From Bacteroidales bacterium UBA4230 (lineage in GTDB: Bacteria; Bacteroidota; Bacteroidia; Bacteroidales; UBA932), in NCBI GenBank assembly GCA_002395605.1, contig DGXO01000008.1:6472-59567 (forward strand): a stretch of DNA of 53,096 nt, given 5' to 3'. This document shows positions 40,957-48,111 of the stretch, in pieces (position 1 is the stretch's first letter; every line of letters starts with the position of its first letter). The notes beneath the pieces are model-generated. The model was not told the DNA's origin. It saw only the letters and a program-made list of their open reading frames with translations, and ran no database searches. The translations under genes and the position numbers were made by a program.

Positions 40957-42185
40957 GGTGCGGCACTGCGCCTTCAGGCGTAAGATACGCCCTCAGGAGG
41001 TCCTCCGGCTCCGTTGCCTGGTGCGCCCTTTCAATTGGCGCAGGCACCAGGGATGAGGCCGAATATCCCGCCGGCATAGCCCATTTCATAGAGCACAACA
41101 TCTTCAGGGGCACTTCCCGCAAAAGCGCCCGGGTAATCAGTTCTTATCTTGACCGCCTTGGCGGAGAGCTCAACGCCTTCACCACCAAGGAGGAGATAGT
41201 GCTTCACGCCACTGTCCTCAAGGAAGACCTTCCAAAGGCCGTGGGGCTTCTTTTCGAACTTGCCACGGAGCCCACTTTCCCGGAGGCCGAAGTAGAGACT
41301 GAGCGCGGCGTGGTCCTGGACGAAATCATCTCCTACAAGGACAACCCCGCCGAAGACGTCTACGACCGCTTTGAGTCCATGCTCTTCGATGGCCATCCGC
41401 TGGGAACGCCAATCCTGGGGACATCGGCCAGCGTAAAAAAGATAAAGCCGGACATGATGAGGCGCTTTGTGAAGGAGAAGTTCATTCCCACCCGCATGGC
41501 CCTTTCCATTGTTGCCGACATTGACCTTGACAAAATGGAAGCAACGGCTTTACATGCGGCAGGAAAGACCTTTTCCTCCGCGTCGCTTCGCGACCCTATC
41601 CGGGCAAATGCTCCGGAAAAGGTCTTTCCTGCCGCCTTCAGCAAAACCATTGACAAACACAACCACGAAGTCAACGCCGTCATCGGCGGCATAGCGCCGT
41701 CACTGTATGAGAGCCCAGAGCGGTTTGTGGCGGCAATGCTCACGAACATCCTTGGGGGCCCGGCCTCAAACTCGCTTCTCAACGCGGAACTGCGCGAAAA
41801 ACGCGGTTGGGTGTACGGTATAGAGTGCTCCTACACGCAGTATGCCGATTCCGGGGTTGTGGCAATCACCTTCGGCTGTGACAGGCCGAACCTGGACAGT
41901 TGCCTGAAGGCCATAGACAAGATTCTTGCCGGGCTCCGGGACAAGCCGCTGACGGATGCCCGCCTCAAAGCCTACCGCAAACAGCTCCTTGGGCAGCTTG
42001 CAATAAGTTCCGAAGCCGGCGAGGCCCAGTGCCTTTCCCTTGGAAAGAGCATGCTTGCCTGGGGAGAAGTGATGTCTTCGGCCGAAACCCGCCGGATAAT
42101 AGACTCAATTACCCCTGAACAGCTTCAGGAGATGGCCAAAAGGCTGTTTTGCCCGGAAAACTTGTCTTCGCTGATTTATCTTTAA
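40935..42185 (+). CDS. M16-family zinc metallopeptidase
   Basis: 416 residues. The inverted zinc motif HxxEH is H50-F-I-E-H54 in GIAHFIEHNIFRGTS, with the distal Glu in VETERGVVLDEIISYKDNP. The C-terminal half repeats the fold (NILGGPASNSLLNAELREKR, WVYGIECSYTQYADSGV) as in single-chain M16B peptidases of about 410-420 residues. There is no signal peptide, so it may act in the cytoplasm on peptides. Residues about 208-234 are coded by a perfect 21-bp inverted repeat (41556-41635) in the segment between the two halves. The TAA stop overlaps the recQ stop on the other strand in a shared TTAA. Confidence 0.92.
   Translation: MAGGEKIRCGTAPSGVRYALRRSSGSVAWCALSIGAGTRDEAEYPAGIAHFIEHNIFRGTSRKSARVISSYLDRLGGELNAFTTKEEIVLHATVLKEDLPKAVGLLFELATEPTFPEAEVETERGVVLDEIISYKDNPAEDVYDRFESMLFDGHPLGTPILGTSASVKKIKPDMMRRFVKEKFIPTRMALSIVADIDLDKMEATALHAAGKTFSSASLRDPIRANAPEKVFPAAFSKTIDKHNHEVNAVIGGIAPSLYESPERFVAAMLTNILGGPASNSLLNAELREKRGWVYGIECSYTQYADSGVVAITFGCDRPNLDSCLKAIDKILAGLRDKPLTDARLKAYRKQLLGQLAISSEAGEAQCLSLGKSMLAWGEVMSSAETRRIIDSITPEQLQEMAKRLFCPENLSSLIYL
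41556..41635. repeat. Perfect 21-bp inverted repeat inside the M16 peptidase gene
   Basis: The left arm (41556-41576) begins GCGGCAGGAAAGACC and the right arm (41615-41635) is its exact reverse complement, with a 38-bp loop. Arms of 21 identical pairs are not expected by chance in a coding region. Length compared with other M16 peptidases suggests little or no net insertion. Confidence 0.92.
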
Positions 42186-44380
42186 TTCGCGACTTCGCAG
42201 AGGAATTTCAGGCGAACTAGCCTGATTTCTATGTCCTCGTAGTCGGCCGAAAGCTCCTTGCGGGCTTCGGAGAGGGAATCCGAAGAAGCATCTTCCTTGA
42301 ACCAGTCGTAGAGCTCCTCAACAACCTCGGGGTCAAGGGTATCGGCAATATAATAACTTAGGTTGAGCCTGGTGCCGGTGCTCACTATTGCCTCCAGCTC
42401 TGTAAGGAGTTCGTCCATGTCAAGGCCCTTTGCACGCGCGATGTCGTCCAGAGGGAGCTTGCGGTCTATGGCCTGGATTATATACACCTTGTTGCCGGAT
42501 TTTGGCGCCACGCTCCTCAGCACAAAGTCGTCCGGGCGGTCTATCTCATTTTCCTCCACGTACTTTGCGATGAGGTCTATGAACGGCTGGCCGAATTTAC
42601 GGGCCTTGCCCTCACCTACGCCCTGGCATTTTTCCGACAGTTCCTTAAGGGTAAGAGGATAGACAATGGTCATGTCTTCCAGCGAAGGGTCACTGAACAC
42701 CACCCAAGGCTGCACCCTCATTTTGCGCGCGACATCCTTTCTGAGGTCCTTGAGCATGGAAAGGAGAACGGGGTCTCCGCCACCGCCGCCCCTTGCCGCT
42801 GCGGCATCATCTTCTTCGTCGTCTTCGCCTTCAGAGAACGTGCGGTCCTCTACAAGCATAAGCTCCGTGGGGTGCGCAAAGAACTCCCGGCCTTTGTCCG
42901 TTACTGAGATAAGGCCGTAATTGTCAATGTCTTTCTCCAGGAAATGGAGTATGAGGCCCTGATGGATTACCGCCATCCAGAAACGCGGGCCATGGTCTTT
43001 GCCGGCGCCGAAAAGAGGCAGGCGGTCATGGTGGTAGGACTTTACCATGGCACTGGCCTCTCCGGTAAGGATAAGGGCTATGTGCTCAAGCTTGAAATGC
43101 TCCTTCAGAGACTCTATGAGCTCAATTACAAGGCACATTTCCTCATGGCCGTCGAAGCGGGCCTTAGGATGCAGGCAGTTGTCGCAGCAGCCGCAGTTGT
43201 CCTGGGGGTAGTCCTCTCCGAAGTAATTGAGAAGGAGCTTCCGGCGGCACTGGCTGGATTCGGCATAGGCAACTGTTTCCTTGAGGAGTTGCCGGCCGAT
43301 TTCCTGCTCTGCGATGGGTTTCCCCTGCATGAATTTCTCCAGTTTCTGGATATCCTTGTAGCTGTAATATGTGATGCAGGTGCCTTCCTGGCCGTCACGG
43401 CCCGCACGCCCGGTTTCCTGGTAATAGCCCTCAATGCTCTTTGGAATGTCGTAGTGGATCACAAAGCGCACGTTCTGCTTGTCTATGCCCATGCCGAAGG
43501 CGATGGTAGCCACAATGACGTCTATCTCCTCCATCAGGAACTTGTCCTGGTTTTCGGCGCGGGTTTTGGCATCCAGGCCGGCATGGTACGGAAGGGCCCT
43601 GATGCCGTTTACGGACAGCACCTGGGCAAGTTCTTCCACCTTCTTGCGGCTGAGGCAGTAGATGATGCCGCTCTTGCCGGGATTCTGGCGGAGGTAACGG
43701 ATTATGTCCTTTTCAGGTTCCACCTTGTCCCTTACCTCATAATATAGGTTGGGGCGGTTGAAGGAACTCTTGAACACCGTTGCATCCTGGATCTTGAGGT
43801 TCTTGAGGATATCGGACTGCACTTTTGGAGTGGCGGTGGCGGTAAGGGCTATTACCGGAGCCGGCTGGATATCTTCAATGATGGAACGGATTTTACGGTA
43901 TTCCGGACGGAAGTCGTGGCCCCACTCGGATATGCAGTGGGCTTCGTCAACGGCGTAGAAAGATATCTTTATGCCCCTGAGAAGGGCGATGTTCTCTTCT
44001 TTGGTAAGGGATTCCGGAGCCACGTAAAGGAGCTTGGTGACGCCCCTCAGAAGGTCTTCCTGCACCTGGGCGGCCTCTATGCGGCTGAGGGAGGAATTAA
44101 GGAAATGGGCAATTCCTTCTTCGGCCGATTCAAAGCCGCGGATGGCGTCCACCTGGTTTTTCATGAGGGCTATGAGCGGCGATATCACTATGGCCGTTCC
44201 TTCCATGAGAAGGGCCGGAAGCTGGTAGCAGAGAGACTTGCCGCCGCCGGTGGGCATTAACACAAAACAGTTGCCGCCCTCAGTGAGATGGCGAATAATG
44301 CTCTCCTGGTCTCCCTTGAACGAGTCCCACCCGAAAAAGGTTTTGAGCTTAGAGTGCAGGATATGTGAATCTATTGGCAT
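42182..44380 (-). CDS. recQ: ATP-dependent DNA helicase RecQ
   Basis: 732 residues from the ATG at 44380. An open frame reaches 44698, but its extra 106 residues have no helicase homology and run into the leader of the divergent FKBP gene. Walker A is VLMPTGGGKSLCYQLPALL, the DEAH motif AVDEAHCISEWGHDFRPEYR, motif VI GYYQETGRAGRDGQ. The zinc-binding part is QCRRKLLLNYFGE with CGCCDNCLHP, followed by winged-helix and HRDC-like segments. A low-complexity acidic/Gly stretch (EGEDDEEDDAAAARGGGGG) lies near residue 525. RecQ unwinds DNA in recombination and replication restart. It is convergent with the M16 gene. Confidence 0.95.
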   Translation of the reverse strand: MPIDSHILHSKLKTFFGWDSFKGDQESIIRHLTEGGNCFVLMPTGGGKSLCYQLPALLMEGTAIVISPLIALMKNQVDAIRGFESAEEGIAHFLNSSLSRIEAAQVQEDLLRGVTKLLYVAPESLTKEENIALLRGIKISFYAVDEAHCISEWGHDFRPEYRKIRSIIEDIQPAPVIALTATATPKVQSDILKNLKIQDATVFKSSFNRPNLYYEVRDKVEPEKDIIRYLRQNPGKSGIIYCLSRKKVEELAQVLSVNGIRALPYHAGLDAKTRAENQDKFLMEEIDVIVATIAFGMGIDKQNVRFVIHYDIPKSIEGYYQETGRAGRDGQEGTCITYYSYKDIQKLEKFMQGKPIAEQEIGRQLLKETVAYAESSQCRRKLLLNYFGEDYPQDNCGCCDNCLHPKARFDGHEEMCLVIELIESLKEHFKLEHIALILTGEASAMVKSYHHDRLPLFGAGKDHGPRFWMAVIHQGLILHFLEKDIDNYGLISVTDKGREFFAHPTELMLVEDRTFSEGEDDEEDDAAAARGGGGGDPVLLSMLKDLRKDVARKMRVQPWVVFSDPSLEDMTIVYPLTLKELSEKCQGVGEGKARKFGQPFIDLIAKYVEENEIDRPDDFVLRSVAPKSGNKVYIIQAIDRKLPLDDIARAKGLDMDELLTELEAIVSTGTRLNLSYYIADTLDPEVVEELYDWFKEDASSDSLSEARKELSADYEDIEIRLVRLKFLCEVAN

Positions 44381-44508
44381 TTTGTGCCCAAAAATGTGGC
44401 TTTTGTACAATATCGGCATAAAAAATGACAAATGCAAATAAAATTGCCGCTCAGTACTCATTTTTTTCCAATCGTCGGTTTTCTTTAGGAATTGTTCCAG
44501 AAGTTTTA

Positions 44509-44516
44509 TATATTTG
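44509..44516 (+). promoter_or_regulatory. -7 box of the FKBP gene
   Basis: TATATTTG matches TAnnTTTG, 57 bp before the ATG at 44574. TTTA stands 21 bp upstream as a weak -33 element. Confidence 0.55.
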
Positions 44517-44573
44517 TAGGCTGAGCAGTTAAGGCTCAAAAAGTTTGAATTTAAACTTAAAAACAAATACAAA

Positions 44574-45335
44574 ATGAAATTTGCAAAGATTCTTGCCATC
44601 GCCGGCGCAGCCGCCATGCTGATGGCCTGCGGCTCTCCCAAGGTAGAGGGCTCAAAGGAAGTACGTGACCTTCTCCCCAATAAGGGCCAGATTGACACCG
44701 CATCTTACCTTCTTGGCGTAAACTTCGGCCTTGTCATGACCCAGAACGGTTTTGGTGAGCTCAACATGGCCCAGGTGAAGAAGGGTATGAACGACGCTCT
44801 CAACGCAAAGGAAGGCGAACCCATGGACTCCGTTTTCGTAAAGCAGTTCAAGATTGACCCTTCAACCATGAACAACGTCCTCAACGAGTTCCTCCGCAAG
44901 CGCACCGCTTATGAAGGCGCCCTCAACAAAGAGAAAGGCGACGCTTTCCGCAAGGACTTCTACGCCAAGAACAGCGCAGACTCCACCGCTTCCGGTATCG
45001 TATACCTCATCCAGGACAGCGGCTCCGACAAAAAGGCCCTCTCCGACCGCGACACCGTGAAGGTGAACTATCGCGGCACCCTCATCGACGGCAAGGAGTT
45101 TGACGCCAACGAAGGCATCGAGTTCCCCCTCAACCGCGTCATCCGCGGATGGACCGAAGGCATGAAGCTTGTGGGCGAAGGTGGCAAGATCACCCTCGTA
45201 ATCCCCGCCAACCTTGCTTACGGTGAGCGTGGACCCCGCAACATCGGTCCCAACTCCACCCTTATCTTTGACGTAGACCTCCTTGAGGTTCACCCCTTCG
45301 TAGAGAAACCCACAGAGCCTGCAAAGAAGAAGTAA
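44574..45335 (+). CDS. FKBP-type peptidyl-prolyl cis-trans isomerase, lipoprotein
   Basis: 253 residues. Lipoprotein signal (MKFAKILAIAGAAAMLMACG), then an N-terminal helical dimerization part (about 25-140, FkpA/Mip-like, with SYLLGVNFGLVMTQNGFGEL), then the FKBP domain (about 155-245): DTVKVNYRGTLIDGKEFDAN, NRVIRGWTEGMKLVGEGGK and IPANLAYGERGPRNIGPNST. The enzyme should assist folding of exported proteins in the periplasm. The DUF3127 gene begins 3 bp after its stop. Confidence 0.93.
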   Translation: MKFAKILAIAGAAAMLMACGSPKVEGSKEVRDLLPNKGQIDTASYLLGVNFGLVMTQNGFGELNMAQVKKGMNDALNAKEGEPMDSVFVKQFKIDPSTMNNVLNEFLRKRTAYEGALNKEKGDAFRKDFYAKNSADSTASGIVYLIQDSGSDKKALSDRDTVKVNYRGTLIDGKEFDANEGIEFPLNRVIRGWTEGMKLVGEGGKITLVIPANLAYGERGPRNIGPNSTLIFDVDLLEVHPFVEKPTEPAKKK

Positions 45336-45338
45336 GTC

Positions 45339-45767
45339 ATGGCACTGGAACTGGAAGGGACCCTGAGGCAGAAACTGGGCGTACAGTCCGGCACTTCGGC
45401 CCGCGGCCAATGGGCAAAGCAGGAATTCATCCTTGAGTTCCCGGACGGCAATTTCACGGCCCAGGCATGCTTCACGGCATGGGGTCAGGACAAAGTGGCC
45501 GAACTTGACAAGTATCAGGTGGGAGACCGCATCAAGGTGTCGTTCCACCTCAAGGCCCGCGAATACAACGGCAGGTGGTTCAACGACCTCCAGATCTGGA
45601 GGCTTGCTCCTGCAGGGCAGGCTACAGCCGCCCCTTCGGCCCCCGCCCAGCCCGCTTATCCCCAAGCACCGGTTTCGGCCCCTCAGCCGCCTGCATTTGA
45701 AACGGCTCCGGCCCCAACACTGGACGACATGCCCGGGGAGGACAGCTCCGACGACCTTCCGTTCTAA
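45339..45767 (+). CDS. DUF3127 protein with SSB-like acidic C-terminal tip
   Basis: 142 residues. The N-terminal 90 match the DUF3127 family of Bacteroidota (ELEGTLRQKLGVQSGTSARG, WAKQEFILEFPDGNF, YQVGDRIKVSFHLKAREYNG) and have the strand pattern of an OB-fold. A Pro/Ala-rich disordered linker (about 95-127) follows, and the chain ends DDMPGEDSSDDLPF. The linker plus DDLPF end copies the layout of single-stranded DNA-binding protein, whose tip (DDDIPF in E. coli) recruits DNA repair enzymes. The gene is two positions upstream of dnaG. DNA binding is inferred. Confidence 0.85.
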   Translation: MALELEGTLRQKLGVQSGTSARGQWAKQEFILEFPDGNFTAQACFTAWGQDKVAELDKYQVGDRIKVSFHLKAREYNGRWFNDLQIWRLAPAGQATAAPSAPAQPAYPQAPVSAPQPPAFETAPAPTLDDMPGEDSSDDLPF

Positions 45768-45778
45768 CTGAACTTTCC

Positions 45779-45809
45779 AAAAAGGTGACCTCTTCGGCCA
45801 CCTTTTTTT
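45779..45809 (+). terminator. Terminator after the DUF3127 gene
   Basis: AAAAAGGTG pairs with CACCTTTTT (45779-45787 with 45799-45807), with an inner GACC/GGCC core and a T-run. It separates the FKBP-DUF3127 pair from the following operon. Confidence 0.85.
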
Positions 45810-45821
45810 ATAGGTTTTTTG

Positions 45822-45829
45822 TATCTTTG
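45822..45829 (+). promoter_or_regulatory. -7 box before the small membrane protein and dnaG
   Basis: TATCTTTG matches TAnnTTTG and ends 6 bp before the ATG at 45836, so the transcript is nearly leaderless. Confidence 0.5.
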
Positions 45830-45835
45830 TGGGCT

Positions 45836-46135
45836 ATGATGAATTTAGGATATAACAACAGGTGGATACGGCTCATAAAGGACGTGCTGTTTGTGGCGCT
45901 GTCCGTATGGCTCATATTGAGAAGCAGCATACTTGCCGTCATAATCGGCATCCTTGGCCTTGCATGGTACGGCCGTGACGCATACTACCAGATAAAAGCC
46001 CTGTGGCAGGAAAAGACCTACCGTGCACCGGAGCCTCCCAAGGACGGCCCCACCACGCAGGCCCCCGCCGATGACGGCAAAATCACCGTCACGGACCTCT
46101 CCGATGCAAAAGAAGTGGATTATACAAAGGAATGA
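45836..46135 (+). CDS. Small membrane protein upstream of dnaG, function unknown
   Basis: 99 residues from the ATG at 45836 (a second ATG follows at once). One or two hydrophobic helices (VLFVALSVWLILRSSILAVI and the following GILGLAWYG) are followed by a polar Pro-rich tail (APEPPKDGPTTQAPADDGKI). The stop overlaps the dnaG start by 4 bp. No family is recognised. Confidence 0.72.
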   Translation: MMNLGYNNRWIRLIKDVLFVALSVWLILRSSILAVIIGILGLAWYGRDAYYQIKALWQEKTYRAPEPPKDGPTTQAPADDGKITVTDLSDAKEVDYTKE

Positions 46136-48111
46136 TCCCTAAAGAGACAATAGACCAGATCCTTGATTCCACCAGAATCGAGGAAGTGATTGGAGACTTC
46201 GTGACGCTAAAGCGCCGCGGGTCCAGTTACGTGGCCTGTTGTCCGTTCCACAATGAAAAAACGCCTTCGTTCCATGTAACGCCTTCAAGGGGCATCTACA
46301 AGTGCTTCGGCTGCGGAAAGGCCGGAAGCGCCGTGGGTTTTCTCATGGACCATGAGCAGATGACCTACCCCGAAGCCCTCCGTTACCTCGCGCGCAAGTA
46401 TAATATAGAGGTAAAGGAAGAGGAAGAAAGCGCAGAGCAGATTGCCGCCCGTCAGCGCTCGGAAAGCCTGATGGCGGTGAGCGAGTTTGCCCGCAATTAC
46501 TTCCTGAAGCAATTGGAGGGCGGCGAAGGCCGTGCAGTTGGCTACCAGTATTACCGCACCCGCGGAATAGAAGACGCCACCATTGAAAAATGGAGCCTTG
46601 GCTGGGCGCCGTCCGGCAAGACCACCTTTGTGGAGGCCGCCCGCGCAGCAGGCTACAAAGACGAATTCATGGTTGCCGCAGGCCTTGCAATCCAGCAGGA
46701 AGACGGCACCCTCATAGACAAGTTCAGGGAACGCGTGATGTTCCCCATCCACTCCCTCAGCGGGCGTGTAATAGCCTTCAGCGGCCGAACCCTCAAGGCC
46801 GACAACCCCGCAAAATACGTCAACTCCCCTGAAACGGAAATCTACGTAAAGAGCCGCAACCTCATGGGAGTGTACTTTGCCAAAAGCGAAATAGCAAAGA
46901 AGGACCGCTGCATCCTTGTGGAAGGCAACGTGGACGTTGTGATGATGCACCAGATTGGAATCACCAACGTGGTGGCATCCTGCGGAACCTCCCTCACGGA
47001 GGAGCAGATACGCATCATCAAGAAGTTCACGGAGAACATCACCATCATGTACGACGGCGACAAAGCCGGCCTTCACGCCGCCTTAAGGGCCATCGGCATG
47101 ATACTCAAGGAAGGCATGAATCCCCGCGTGGTGTTCCTCCCAGATGGCGACGACCCCGACTCCTTCTCCCGCAAGCACACGCTGGAAGAGGTTCAGGAGT
47201 TCATAGCCTCCCATGAGAAGGACGGCATAGCCTTCAAGACAGACCTCCTCCTTGCCGAAGCCGGAGACGACCCCTTGAAGAAGGCCAACCTCATCAACGA
47301 GATAGCAGACACCGTGGCCGAAATCCCGGATGCCATCAAGCGTCAGGTCTACGTAGACACCGTCGCCCGCCGCTTCGGCATTGAGGCCGATATCATCCAG
47401 GACCGCGTCCGCCGCACCAGGGAGCAGCAAAGGAGGGAGATGCCCGGTCGAGCCGGGCATGACGCAACCGTCACCACCGGCACAGACCGGTGGTCTTCCG
47501 GGCAGGAAAGCAGCCCGGAGACGTCATTGCCGGCCCAGACCGGCAATCTTCAGAGGGAAGAAAGAATCATGGAACCCTCCGAGCGCGAGCTTCTTGGATT
47601 CATCCTGCGTTACGGCTGCTCGGAACTGAAGTTTGAAACGGACTCGGAGTTCTACAACCCTGACGGCTCGCAAACGGTGGCCGAATTCATTGACGCCGCC
47701 CTTAGCGCAGACAACATCACGTTCTCCAACGCCGGCTATGAGGCCGCCTACAACGCCTACTTCGGCCTATACGACCAAGGCCTTGAGCAGGATGCCATTG
47801 TGAGGAGCCTCATGGACGGAGAAAACCGCTCCGTAGCGGATGTCGTGGCAGATCTCGCAACCGAAAAATACGAGCTCACCGTCCACAATTTCTCCGACGC
47901 CCTCACCACCACGGATTCCTGGCTTGTGACTTATGTTCCGCGCGCCATCCTGGCCTTCCACGACAAACGCCTGCAATCCAGGCAGGCCGAAATCAACCGC
48001 AAACTTGCCACGGCATCCCCGGAAGAGGTAAACGCCCTCCTGGAGGAGCTCCAGAGCCTCAACGCCCTGAAAAAGACAATAAACGTAAAACTTGGTAGAA
48101 TAAAGAAATAA
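46132..48111 (+). CDS. dnaG: DNA primase with repeat-encoded linker insert
   Basis: 659 residues. The zinc-binding domain (about 38-65) has CCPFHNEKTPSFHVTPSRG and YKCFGCGKAGSAVGFLMDHE. The RNA polymerase domain contains RVMFPIHSLSGRVIAFSGRT and the TOPRIM motifs CILVEGNVDVVMMHQIG and TIMYDGDKAGLHAALR. The C-terminal helicase-binding domain spans about 475-659. Primase makes RNA primers at the replication fork. Residues about 437-472 (MPGRAGHDATV to PAQTGNL) are coded by a cluster of four hairpin repeats (47440-47547), exactly in the flexible linker before the helicase-binding domain; the frame is kept. The last base of its stop codon is the first base of the metG start. Confidence 0.95.
   Translation: MIPKETIDQILDSTRIEEVIGDFVTLKRRGSSYVACCPFHNEKTPSFHVTPSRGIYKCFGCGKAGSAVGFLMDHEQMTYPEALRYLARKYNIEVKEEEESAEQIAARQRSESLMAVSEFARNYFLKQLEGGEGRAVGYQYYRTRGIEDATIEKWSLGWAPSGKTTFVEAARAAGYKDEFMVAAGLAIQQEDGTLIDKFRERVMFPIHSLSGRVIAFSGRTLKADNPAKYVNSPETEIYVKSRNLMGVYFAKSEIAKKDRCILVEGNVDVVMMHQIGITNVVASCGTSLTEEQIRIIKKFTENITIMYDGDKAGLHAALRAIGMILKEGMNPRVVFLPDGDDPDSFSRKHTLEEVQEFIASHEKDGIAFKTDLLLAEAGDDPLKKANLINEIADTVAEIPDAIKRQVYVDTVARRFGIEADIIQDRVRRTREQQRREMPGRAGHDATVTTGTDRWSSGQESSPETSLPAQTGNLQREERIMEPSERELLGFILRYGCSELKFETDSEFYNPDGSQTVAEFIDAALSADNITFSNAGYEAAYNAYFGLYDQGLEQDAIVRSLMDGENRSVADVVADLATEKYELTVHNFSDALTTTDSWLVTYVPRAILAFHDKRLQSRQAEINRKLATASPEEVNALLEELQSLNALKKTINVKLGRIKK
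47440..47547 (+). repeat. Cluster of four hairpin repeats inside dnaG
   Basis: Four inverted repeats follow each other: ATGCCCGG/CCGGGCAT (47440-47447 and 47453-47460), CCACCGG/CCGGTGG (47474-47480 and 47487-47493), TCCGGGC/GCCCGGA (47497-47503 and 47513-47519) and ATTGCCGG/CCGGCAAT (47526-47533 and 47540-47547). The first and last carry the flanks GACG/CGTC in opposite orientation, as in converging copies of one element. The stem sequences differ while pairing is kept. Confidence 0.9.

Noticed and set aside
44381..44698. 106-residue N-terminal extension of RecQ
   Set aside because: No helicase homology, it covers the start of the divergent FKBP gene, and RecQ of this phylum is about 730 residues.
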